This document shows, one piece after another, positions 36,573-48,700 of a stretch of 64,000 bases of DNA. Position 1 is the stretch's first letter. Each line of letters begins with the position of its first letter. The stretch covers positions 5,269,001 through 5,333,000 of the forward strand of contig OZ004584.1 in NCBI GenBank assembly GCA_963924555.1, given 5' to 3'. Source of the stretch: Crambe crambe. Lineage: Eukaryota; Porifera; Demospongiae; Poecilosclerida; Crambeidae. The translations under genes were made by a program, and so were the position numbers. Under the pieces are notes generated by a model. It did no database searches. It saw nothing but the letters and a program-made list of their open reading frames with translations, and was not told the origin of the DNA.

Positions 36573-38322
36573 CTCCAGGAGGCTGAGTAAGAGTCAGGCC
36601 CACATAATTTTTATAGCGTGTTCATGATGTCCATGGAGGAGAAGTGGTTCCATGGTGTTGTAATCAGGCATATGCGCACTTGCATATTAATGGTGAAACA
36701 GATCATCAACATTGATGGAGACATAGAATTATCTTAAAAAGACTTTTGATCACCAAAAGATAAATTTACCTTGCTGAAAACAAACAAGAATGATTCAAAT
36801 AGTTTCCTTGTCAAAGATAAGTCTACTTCCTTTCATTTCACTCTCTGGTAAATCTACCAACTTCTCTATTTCCTCTTGTTCCTTCATCTTGTCATCCAAA
36901 ACTCAAACTAACCTTGCATTTTCACCTGCAAATTCTTCTAGCATTAGGGATGCATTGGGGATTGGGCACATCTGAGGATACCACCTTTTCTACAAATTTG
37001 TATGTGTTGTATGGGTACCTCCCCCTTTCTTGTAATTGTTTGTCGATCAGTTTCTTGATCGTCAGGCCATAATAACCAAGTTCACTAGGAAATGGCATGG
37101 AGTGATAAGCAAGGGACAAACGAAACATGATGTGCTCAACTTCACTGGTACTAGATTCATGTTTGCTATCCACAATAACACATACTTTGACACAAGCATC
37201 TCGGAGGGTACAACCACAGGATCTAGGAACAGATGGGCAAAACTAGCATAGCAATATTAACCACATTCTCATTTGCATTGCATGACTAATCTGGGGCCTA
37301 TTGCTATAGTCTATTATGTGAGGGCATAGTCTAGCTGCTAGACCTTTCAAAATAATTGAAAATAGACTAGTGACGGCAATACTTCAGACCTACCTCTACA
37401 CTGAGAAATCACATTTCTAGTCCTTGGTAGCCACTGCCTTTTCAGGTACATTTGAGCAGACCCCTTCAGTTTCCCACTTCTTATTGGAGCTTCGATCCTG
37501 TGTACAGTTCCCAAACACTGGCCTGGTCTCCCAATTTTGATATGGGGATAGACTTCTGAAAACTTAGTGGTGAACTGTTATGCCATGGACAGAACACCAT
37601 GTGGTCTTGCTCAGCCAACTGGAGTAGTTTGAACTAGTGTTGATATGTTGGTGCACTCATTTCTACAACTGGAATCAAAATTAAGGGGGAGTTACTAACC
37701 ACACACCAACTGGAAGTACACTGCCCAGATGGCAAAGGACCCCTTGGGCTCATTCTGATTTCATCATTACATATCTTGGACCAAGCCCCAAACAACTGAA
37801 CATTGAGGGATTGCCCTCTCATGGACCCCCATCTAGCACAGGTGATTGTTCTCTCCAAGATAACTCATCTGCTTGCAAATAAGGGGTCCAAGGCTCTGTT
37901 TCAGGAGTTGTAGCAGCTCAATTTGAAGCAAATTGGCAGTAAAGGTGAGCACAACACTTAGAGCCACCAAAATTTGAATTCTAAATTTGACCCTTGACCT
38001 CAATTTTGCTGACACCGCAAAAATGTACATCGCGAGTGAATTTCTCTGTTGAGCAATCACAAACCCAGGATTTGAAGGTGTGGCTGTTTAAGCTTCAACC
38101 CCCTCTACTTAAAACAGGTGCAAGTTATGCAAAACTAGGATATCAATTTTTCACGTTGCAGACCCTACTTTAGTGTATTCGTATTTATTTACTCACCCAA
38201 TTCTATACTCGAGTGCGTAGCGAAAAAATCGCAAACTATAACGGCTGATGCATTGATTCTGCATATCACCAAGCGGGTCAAGGAATGCGCAAAAAATATT
38301 GCATTGTCTCTATGGGCGCACA

Positions 38323-38684
38323 TAGTCTGGCATAGCACCGCCCACCGACTTGAGTAGGTGGTCTGGTGACATACAATACAATGAGTTGTGCCGGTGGATT
38401 CTACTGCGCATGCGCGTTACTAACAGGAAGTGTCGTAGGAAACGGTATCATAATTAGCCAGTGACATCACAGTTGTCATAGTTATTCTTAATTTAATTGG
38501 CAGATGCAATTTTAGCCGTGAACTTACAGGAAAAGGCGCCAAGTGTTTGCGTAATTTTACGTCATTAAACGTCATTTAATGATATTCATTGATTTAGCTA
38601 GTTTCCTGCTAAACGGCACAACTCGTTGTATTGTATGTCACCAGACCACCTACTCAAGTCGGTGGGCGGTGCTATGCCAGACTA
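38323..38684. mobile_element. MITE with 71-bp TIRs and a 9-bp target duplication
   Basis: TIRs 38323-38393 and 38614-38684 start tagtctggcatagcaccg and differ at one base. The direct repeat gggcgcaca flanks the element (38314-38322, 38685-38693). The paralogous spacer has the single-copy empty site at about 54467-54475. A 9-bp duplication with long TIRs fits a Mutator-type non-autonomous element. Confidence 0.92.
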
Positions 38685-39070
38685 GGGCGCACATGACCCG
38701 TTTCCAATCCCATGTACGTAGTATAGGTTATCTATGCCACATTGATTAAAATCCGGAAACGTTTCACATCCATACGGAGTATTTATATTATCTATGGTAC
38801 TAGTCTCGCTAGCCAGACTCCTTTTCCCCTCACTATCTTTGCACATACACTTACTTGCACGTACATATATACACTTGACTACGTACATACGCACGCCTGG
38901 GGCATTTTGGAGTGTAGACATATATATATATTTCAATTTCAATGAGTCATGATCTGAGAGTCAGCTCGCTCCAGGAAATCAGAAAATGGCTTCAGTTTGT
39001 GGAACATTTCAGTTTGGCTTCCGTTTTTGTTAAAATATACATGTGTGACAAGCCAAAGTACAATGCAATA

Positions 39071-39117
39071 CATTTGCATGGATTGTGTCATGTATACCAG
39101 TCCTAAGACTATTTAAG
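39071..39117 (+). promoter_or_regulatory. Candidate promoter of copy E: octamer plus TATA-like box
   Basis: ATTTGCAT, the POU-factor octamer, lies at 39072-39079, and tatttaag at 39110-39117, about 65-70 bp before the ATG. The same arrangement precedes copy G (54840, 54879). Gene A and copies D and F have the near-match atatgcat and a different TATA-like box. Confidence 0.35.
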
Positions 39118-39180
39118 AGATATAGACACAGTAATGCAGCTATCGATATTATCATCTACTGCTGCATGTGCCAAACATCC

Positions 39181-42100
39181 ATGGCTACTGTGGTTCGATA
39201 TTTAGTCACTGCTCTAGTCCTGCTGGTAGTGCAGCTTGACTCGGTAGTGGCTGTGAGTCAAGTCATCAATGTGAATTGGACAGTGAATCATGAGTCAAGT
39301 ACTCTCCGCTGTATTGGTGGTAGAGTGGCAGGCTTGATAAACACTACAGTGCAGTTGCAGTACAGAACCATCAGTACTACATCAGCAGTTATAGGAGACT
39401 GGATAACACTGGATGCATTGCCTGTTAATATATCATCTGCTGTAGCACACAACTTGAACTTTGATAGCACTGTGGGAGGTGTGCAGTTCAGATCTCTGCA
39501 GTTGGAGCATGGTGGAGGAGGATGCAATTGCTGGAGTGATAGCTTTAGTGTTGATGGAGCTAGCAGATCTACATCTGCTTGTTTCAGGGTTCCTACGTCA
39601 GGATCTTTTTGTGATGGCAATGCTAGAGATGCTAGAGGAGTGATTCGTAGTGCACTCTATTTCAATATGAGCGGTGAGGACTGTCCAGGAGATAGTGATT
39701 CAACACTAATCTCTAACAAAGGTCCTCCTCTACTGAAGAATTGCTCCACAACCACACCTAGAATGTAAGTTCCTTTTTTCTCTCTCTCTTTTTAATCACA
39801 TAGCTGGCTAGTTCAGAGGGACTGCTTGTGAAAATTGCTCGTTGTACCTACTATAGATATCAGGTCAGGCAAATTTGACTCCTTGTTTTATCAAACACAC
39901 TCTCAAATTCAGTGAAATCAACTACATGTAGATAATGACCTAAATTGAGCTTGACTTGGTTTGGCTCCAAGTATGAGAACTGGTGAAGGAGGTGACAACT
40001 ACAAGGAATCTACTTTATTTAGTCAGCAGTGAAGAGATATAGTCTGCATGATCTTTTTGTCCCATGCACCTACACCATAGCTTTTTTCTTTCTTCATTAC
40101 TACACAATATGTTTGATGTAGGATTTAACGATAATTGTCAGGGAATTGATAGTGATGAACCAATAGAGTTTGCCATGCGTAATGACACCAGTGGAAGTGG
40201 TCAATGGATCCCTCTACAATTACTTGCTGAACAGCAACTCACACCAGTGGTCAGAGGTTATGACTTATCAGACTCGGTAATCGTACGCACTTCCACAACT
40301 GGTGCAGAACAAAACACTGTATATATATGTGGGGACATCCTACGAACCACTGAGGTTCAGTTCCGCTGGATGGCATCAGCCTATTTTATCGAGTTACGTC
40401 CATCACGTGACATGTGGGCACTGACAAATGTAAATGTTACCTTGATCAACAACAATAATACGCCCATCAATATATTTAATGACGACTTTGGCTGTGATGA
40501 TACAAAGCCCTGTTTACTGAAGTGAGTTAATAGTGAACTAGTTATCTTTCAAACTATGACAGTAGACTACGTGATTTCAAGCTCAGAAGTCCCAAAAATA
40601 AGCTTAATGGAATTACCCTGCTAACAGAATTGCCCTTCCTTAGTGAAAAAAGATTAGAGTTTTTGTTTGTATTTTAGTTCTTCAATATGGAAGGAGGTGA
40701 GAAGAGGAAGTCTAAACTGTACAGGATGTCGAAGTACTACACCATGTGTGAATAACTACCTTACATTTGATGGTAACAGAGATGAATTCACAAGCAGCAG
40801 CAATCCTATCAGTCAAATTGCAATAACCCAGAGTTTTCCAGTTCAGAGAGACATGATCACTAATGATATTCAAACAACTGAGTCCTCCACCACCATGTCA
40901 ACAACCACTGAGTCCCCCACCATCATGTCAACAACCACTGAACTCCCCATCATCATGTCAACAACCACTGAGTCCTCCACCATGTCAACAACCACTGAGA
41001 CCCCCACCACTATGTCAACAACCCCCATCACCATGTCAACAACCACCGAGTCCCCCACGATCATGTCAACAACCACTGAACCCCCCATCATCATGTCAAC
41101 AACCACTGAGTCCTCCACCACTATGTCAACAACCACTGAGGCCCCTACCAGCATATCAACCAGAACAGTTTCACCATTGGTCTCGTCCTTAATGCGAACA
41201 GAAAAATCTCTACAAGAAATGGTCTGCATGTTAAATTGAGTGTTAGCTATAATCATTAATACACTGTACCTTATCTGTATAGATCAAAATGAATAAAACA
41301 TTACAAAGAGTGATCAACGCAACTGTACGTTTACATACTCATTGAAGTACTAATTATTTGATTTGTATGTATGTACGTATGCAGAATCCACTGGAGGCTG
41401 TAGACTTAGTCCAGAACCTGACAACCAATGGTGTGCAGCCCAATACTGCTATATATTTGCTAGGGAGCATACTCAACAGACTCAACTCAACAGATACCAA
41501 CACACAAGACCAGTTGAGCAGAGTGAGGATAAGAATGAACAATCTTCATTGTCCCTTATAATTATAATAATATAATTATTATATAGGCCTTCATTAGAGT
41601 TGGCAACTCCATAACCCTGCAGACTGTCAGTAATGATAAGGTATGGCTAGCTAACATAGCATGCATTGGATCTATGTAGGATCTATGTAGGATTAATATA
41701 ACCCCCATATGTCAGATTCCATTGCATGATAATTAAGCCTCCTAGCTATCACTTCATGCATCATGATAGAGCCTAGTACAAATGACTTTCACCAACTGTT
41801 TCGCTTGCCAATTGAAAATGTTACGTACATGAACTATACAACTGAAAGTACATGAACTACATGAACTACTGAAAGTATATGAACTACAACTGAAAGTTCA
41901 TGAATGAACAGAGTAAGATGTGCTTATTGAAATTAGGAGGGTTTTTTTTTTTTTTTTTTTTTTTTTTGGACTTCACACACAGACATCCCTAGCTACTTGT
42001 CTATCATATTTATTAATTTTTCTCCTGATGAATTTCAGGTTGATCTAGTCATTACAGGGAGTTCACTATTGAGTGTGTGTGATCGATTGGGGCTCAAAGT

Positions 42101-43997
42101 GTTTCCAGAAGAAGGGAATATTTCCACTGGAAACATCGGTTAGTTCCTTTGGCATTAAGAATTTCATGCTATTTACTACTACTTGTACATAATAATTACC
42201 AATTATTATTGAACTCAGAACAGATTATAGCCATTAGCTATGACTAATGTACTCATGATAATATCTTTAGTGCTCAATACTCGTCTGCTGTCACCTGAAG
42301 GTGAACCTTCAAGTCTAGTGCCCACTATCAACTCAGCAGACTTCAATGACACACTTCCTGAGATGTCCCTGCAAGTCCCACTTGAATTGGTCCAAATAGT
42401 TAGCAGAAGTGGCAATGCAAGTGAGAGAGTGAGGTCAGTTGCCTTCCTCTACTATAACGTGGAGAACTTATTTCCAAGTGGTCTACCAAAGATGAATAAG
42501 TAAGAAAAAACAATAGCACTGAGTAGCTTGATATCATGCACACATATAGCACTGAACTAGCATCGGGTATAGTGTCTACTGCTCTGCACAATGTTGGAGG
42601 TGAACGATTTCCCACAGAGAACTTGACGTTGACTTCACCTGTCAGAGTGAACTTTGAACACTCCGATAGAATCAAGGTTGGTCGGGTTAGTGCCATGCTA
42701 TTCTGCCATGACTGAATCTCTTTGATCTCATAGGAACAGTTAGTGAAAGATAGTTCTTCAGAAATCATTTGCACATTTTGGGAATTTTTGTCTGGGAGGT
42801 AATGTTCATTTCGATTGGGGAGAGCCCCACACTAGTGAGAACCAACTTTATTATCATTATCAATCAGTTCACGGAATCCCATTCTTACTGTTGGGCAGTG
42901 GTCTGACAGAGGGTGTAACAGGAATGATACCCTCTCCAATTCCTCTATGACAGTGTGCGAATGCAACCACCTCACCCACTTTGCCATCCTGCTGAGTGCT
43001 CGACCTTTGAACCTTCCTCCACCCGTCACGCTCTCTCTGAAAATTATTGGATATGTGGGTGTGTCTGTGTCACTGGTTGCCATGACACTCACAGTCATTA
43101 TCTTCACTATTCTAAAGTATTGCATGTCCATATTCATTGATTAGTGAAATTTGAAGTGATTTCCCCACAGGCCACTGCGTAACATACGAAGTTTTATCCA
43201 CATCAACCTCTGCATCAGCCTCGGGATAGCTCAGCTCATCTTTGTGATTGGTGTGACTCGTTCTGACCCTACAAGTGAGAGAGTCTCAGTCCACTGCCAG
43301 GTCATAGCTGTCCTCCTCCACTACTTTTTCCTGGTGTCCTTCATGTGGATGTTGATGGAGGGTGTGGTCTTGTACATCATTCTCGTAAAAGTGTTTATCA
43401 CTAGGACAAAATGCTACATGCTAGTATTCATGCTAGTCAGCTATGGTGTCCCCTTACTTTATATGGGTCTGCTGACTCTGCCACTGGGTTTTACTCTGCC
43501 AACACAGCCAAATTATGGATACCCTGGAGCGTAAGCCAATGAGAGATTGAATATCACTTTTAAATTACTTATATAACTACGTATCATCCTCTTCAGCTGT
43601 TTCTTAAATCCTGGGACAAATTTTATCTGGGCTTTCATTGTTCCAGTAATCGTAATTATTCTTGCCAATGTTGGATTATTCATCATGGCTGCTGTCGTCA
43701 TGTGGCGTCATAAGAAGAGACAAACTGGTGCCATGAACAAGAAGGATATCAAGTAGGAAAAACTTTATCACTTAACATGTTCACAATAATTATTGTCATA
43801 GGAAGTGGTTGCTAGCATTGATATCACTGGTGGTGATCATGGGACTGATGTGGGTGTTCGGAGTACTGATAGTGGAGGTGAAGGCATTGCTATCCCTTGC
43901 TTACATCTACACCATCATGGTGGGCTTCCAGGGACTCTTCATCTTCCTCCTCTTTGTCGTGATTGCATTGTTGTTTATGCAATCACAATTATTGTAA
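39181..43997 (+). CDS. Copy E: adhesion GPCR with altered exon 2 acceptor and truncated tail
   Basis: Exons: 39181-39764, 40081-40521, 40678-41221, 41283-41324, 41385-41522, 41587-41640, 42039-42138, 42271-42499, 42550-42676, 42734-42798, 42868-43116, 43171-43530, 43597-43752, 43802-43997; 1094 aa. A 44-bp deletion (relative to F and G) removed the normal exon 2 splice acceptor and the first ten codons. An upstream AG at 40079-40080, after a pyrimidine-rich tract, restores the frame (FFLSSLLHNMFDVG), or exon 2 may be skipped in frame. The stalk is the long form. GPS (CECNHLTHF, cut L810/T811) and 7TM are intact. After FLLFVV the end is IALLFMQSQLL and stop, so exon 15 and the PDZ motif are lost. 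The start chosen is the ATG that opens the signal peptide MATVVRYLVTALVLLVVQLD; the frame is open 96 bp further upstream. Confidence 0.62.
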
Positions 43998-44271
43998 TTA
44001 TGTAGTTATCATACATCACTACCAGTATTCTACTTCCAGACTACTTAAGTCATTGTTTTATCATTTACGTATGTCAGTCGTGGAGTTGCAAATCTTTTAT
44101 TATTAATATTAAGTGTGCAAGAGTTACTACAATGGTGACGAGGTAAACTGGAAACCAGACTGAATCTGAAGTTAACATGCATGTATTAATACTACCATGT
44201 GTACTCAGGCAGCTAGCTACGTAGCTGTACTGTCTACTGTGTGTCGACTACTCAATCTCGATCTCTTCCAT

Positions 44272-44725
44272 CTGCTGTAACACACAACTTGAACTATGAT
44301 AGCACTGTGGGAGATGTGCAGTTCAGATCTTTGCAATTGTCCCCCCCCCTTTCCCCTCCCCTCCCCCTCCCCCTCCCCCATATATGGAAAAGCTGACATG
44401 ACCTCAGTAATTAAAATTTTTTGTAAAATTACCACATACTTAGGAGGTCTTTGATAGTCCTATCATAGCTTCTATGGGCCTAGCTGCTTTGAATGACTTA
44501 GAGAATTTCAAGGGGGGGTATGGTTTCAATATGAGATAAACTGTCGAGAAAAAAAAACTGGCTGACAGTCTAATGTCATGTCAACCAGCAAACAGTGCAG
44601 ACGATCTCTACTTGGATGGTGTCACGGATTTCCTCGTTGACGACTTAGAAGTGAGGATCTGTAGCGATGAAGAAAACTCAGGAGAGAGAGTCCAACTCAG
44701 TCTGATGCAGCTATTCGTGCAGTAA
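44272..44725 (+). pseudogene. Chimeric pseudogene fragment, third copy
   Basis: Nearly identical to 24723-25180, apart from a shorter C-run. It follows the truncated end of copy E with the same spacer as after copy B, so the B end / E end and this fragment were duplicated together. Confidence 0.85.
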
Positions 44726-45733
44726 CTTCATTCATTCATTAAAGCTATACTTGCTGTAGTTAGAAATTTCACTCAGTAATAGCTAATAATTATTTGATAT
44801 TAAGATTGTGTCCACTTTGCTCCTTGAAGTAACTGATATTATATGGCATGAAATTTTGGGAATGAAATTTTCACAGAACATGTCTAGACAGGAAGGCCTA
44901 ATACTGTACATTCCATGTTGTTACACAGAGATGTAGCTAACTACAATTAGACATGCTATAAAAGTAGGCACTTCATATCCACTGTCTGGCCTTTGAAGTA
45001 GCCACAGTGTACTAGAATTACTACTGGTGGCTTCCCTTTGATGTAGCACTCAAATAGGATGTGTACAATTCACAATTTTCCCTCATACAGTACAAATGCA
45101 CACGATGTAATTAGCTATAGTTACACATGCCTGCAATAGGCTTAAGTTTGTGGAAATCTCTATGCACACAAAGAGTTAATGCTGTTAGATTTTACAGAAT
45201 AACTGGTACTGCTCATCCATTCCAAGAAGTATGCATCCAAGAATCAGTTTTGATGCATACTAATTGACTAATTGTCAATCTCAGCTCATTGAATATTATA
45301 CAATGTCTTCATGACCAACATAACTTTGAATAACCATAATCTATCATTTTGATGTTCATAACTCAGTCTGGAAACACATGAAGGTCACTAATAGCTAGTT
45401 ACAATACTATTATTCTAGTGCAGTTATAGCTTTCTGGAAAACTTTATTGAGGCCATGCATAGCTAACATTGCCCAAGGCTACATAAATTATGCATGATGG
45501 GGATGCATTAACTAAACTTGATTCCAGGAAATCAGAAATGGCTTCAGTTTGTGGAACGTTTCAGTTTGGCTTCAGTTTTTGTTAAAATAAGTATACATAA
45601 TTATGAGACAAGCCAAAGTTCAGTGCAATATGCATGGATAGTGTCATGTATACTAGTCCTATTTTTCAATACATATAAGTAGAGTCACAGTAATGCAGCT
45701 ATCATCTACTGCTGCATGCGATAAACAGCCATC

Positions 45734-48700
45734 ATGATGGCTACTGCAGTTCGATATTTAGTCACTGCTCTAGTCCTGCTGGTAGTGCAGCTTGACTTGG
45801 TAGTAAGTCTAGTGATCAATGTGAGTTGGACAGTGAATCGTGAGTCAAGTACTCTCCGCTGTATTGGTGGTAGAGTAGTGGGCTTGACAAACACTACAGT
45901 GCAGTTGCAGTACAGAACCATCAGTACTACATCAGTTATAGGAGACTGGATAACAGTGGATGCATTGCCTGTTAATATATCATCTGCTGTAGCACACAAC
46001 TTGAACTTTGATAGCACTGTAGGAGGTGTGCAGTTCAGAACTCTGCAGTTGGAGCATGGTGGAGGAGGATGCAATTGCTGGAGAAATAGCTTTAGTGTTG
46101 ATGGAGCTAGCAGATCTACGTCTGCTTGTTTCAGGGTTCCTACGTCAGGATCTTTTTGTGATGGCAATGCTAGAGATGCTAGAGGAGTGATTCGTAGTGC
46201 ACTCTACTTCAATATGAGCGGTGAGGACTGTCCAGGAGATAGTGATTCAACACTAATCTCTAACAAAGGTCCTCCTCTACTGAAGAATTGCTCCACAACC
46301 ACACCTAGAATGTAAGTTCCTTTTTTCTCTCTCTCTTTTTAATCACATAGCTGGCTAGTTCAGAGGGACTGCTTGTGAAAATTGCTCGTTGTACCTACTT
46401 TAGATATCAGGTCAGGCAAATTTGACTCCTTGTTTTATCAAACACACTCTCAAATTCAGTGAAATCAACTACATGTAGATAATGACCTAAAATTGAGCTT
46501 GACTTGGTTTGGCTCAAAGTATGAGAACTGTGGTGAAGGAGGTGACAACTACAAGGAATCTACTTTATTTAGTCAGCAGTGAAGAGATATAGTCTGCATG
46601 ATCTTTTTGTCCCATGCACCTACACTATAGCTTTTTTCTTTCTTCATTACTACACAATATGTTTTCCTACTTCCTAGTGTGGTGAACTATGGACTAATAA
46701 ACAAGATTGATGTAGGACTTAACGATAATTGTCATGGAATTGATAGTGATGAACCAATAGAGGTTGCCATGCGTAATGACACCAGTGGAAGTGGTCAATG
46801 GATCCCTCTACAACTACTTGCTGAACAGCAACTCACACCAGTGGTCAGAGGTTATGACTTATCGGACTCAGTAATCGTACGCACTTCCACAACTGGTGCA
46901 GAACAAAACACTGTATATATATGTGGGGACATCCTACGAACCACTGAGGTTCAGTTCCGCTGGATGGCATCAGCCTATTTTATCAAGTTACGTCCATCAC
47001 GTGACATGTGGGCACTGAAAAATGTAAATGTTACCTTGATCAACAACAATAATATGCCCTTCAATATATTTAATGACGACTTTGGTTGTGATGATACACA
47101 GCCCTGTTTACTGAAGTGAGTTAATAGTAAACTAGTTATCTTTCAAACTATGACAGTATGACTACGGGATTTCAAGCTCAGAAGTCCCAAAAATATAATA
47201 TGATGAAGCTTAATGGAATTACCCTGCTAACAGAATTGCCCTTCCTTAGTGAAAAAGATCAGAGTTTTTGTATGTATTTTAGTTCTTCAATATGGAAGGA
47301 GGTGAGAAGAGGAAGTCTAACCTGTACAGGATGTCGAAGTACTACACCATGTGTGAATAACTACCTTACATTTAATGGTAACAGAGATGAATTCACAGGC
47401 AGCAGCAATCCTATCAGTCAAATTGCAATAACCCAGAGTTTTCCAGTTCAGACAGACATGATCACTAATGATATTCAAACAACTGAGGCCCCCTCCACCA
47501 TGTCAACAACCACTGAAGCCCCCTCCACCATGTCAACAACCACTGAGCCCCCCACCATCATGTCAACAACCACTGAGTTCCCCATCATCATGTCAACAAC
47601 CATTGAGTCCTCCACCACTATGTCAACAACCACTGAGACCCCCACCACCATGTCAACAACCCCCACCATGTCAACAACCACTATTTCAACAACCACTGAG
47701 GCCCCTACCAGTATATCAACCAGCACAGTTTCACCATTGATCTCATCCTTAATGCAAACAGAGGAATCTCTACAAGAAATGGTCTGTGTGTGTTATTTTA
47801 TTAATTGATTGAGTGCTATTATCACTAATACCTTATCTGTGTAGATCAAAATGAATGAAACATTACAAAGAGTGATCAACGCAACTGTATGTTTACATAC
47901 TCATTGAAGTACTAATTGATTTGATTTGTATGTATGTACGTATGCAGAATCCACTGGAGGCTGTAGACTTAGTCCAGAACCTGACAACCAATGGTGAGCA
48001 GCCGAACACTGCTTTGTTTTTGCTAGGAAACATACTCAACAGACTCAACTCAACAGATATCAACACACAAGACCAGTTGAGCAGAGTGAGGATAAGAATG
48101 ACTGATCTTCAATGTCCCTTATAATTATAATAATATAACATACTGTAGGCCTTCATTAGAGTTGGCAACTCCATAACCCTGCAGACTGTCAGTAATGATA
48201 AGGTATGAATATGTTACATACATGAACTACAACTGAAAGTACATGAACTATACAACTGAAAGTACATGAACTACAACTGAAAGTACATGAACTACAACTG
48301 AAAGTACATGAACTACAACTGAAAATTCATGAATGAATGGAGTAAGATGTGCTTATTGAAATTAGGAGGGTTTTTTTTTTTTTGGACTTCACACACAGAT
48401 ATCCCTACTTGTCTGTTATATTTATTAATTTTCAGGTTGATCTAGTCATTACAGGCAGTTCACTATTGAGTGTGTGTGATCGATTGGGCCTCGAAGTATT
48501 TCCAGAAGAAGGGAATATTTCCACTGGAAACATCGGTTAGTTCCTCTTATAGGAGCATTAAGAATTTCATACTGTTTACTACCTGTAGTGAACAATCAGT
48601 AATAATTAATTATGTGCCAATTATCATAGAACTTGGAACAGATTATAGCCATTAGCTATGACTAATGTACTCGTGATCATATCTTTAGTGCTCAATACTC

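Larger units (their letters stand above)
34967..38167. mobile_element. Large foldback element with nested insertions
   Basis: The ends are tagggtctgcaac (34967) and its complement (ending 38167), flanked by the 7-bp repeat ctttagt (34960-34966 and 38168-38174). The related spacer at about 54310-54326 lacks the element, giving the empty site. The arms (34967-35803 without its insert, and about 37630-38167) are inverted copies over roughly 540 bp. Two other elements sit in the left arm or at its inner edge (35075-35351, 35804-36572). The interior (36573-37630) has an 83-codon minus-strand ORF (36922-37173) that I do not recognise. Superfamily unknown. Confidence 0.82.

Noticed and set aside
36922..37173. 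83-codon minus-strand ORF inside the large foldback
   Set aside because: No recognisable domain and no supporting exons; might be a remnant of an element gene but cannot be supported.
39085..39180. 32-codon N-terminal extension of copy E (and of G at 54853)
   Set aside because: The downstream ATG opens a typical signal peptide shared by all copies, and the extension overlaps the TATA-like box.
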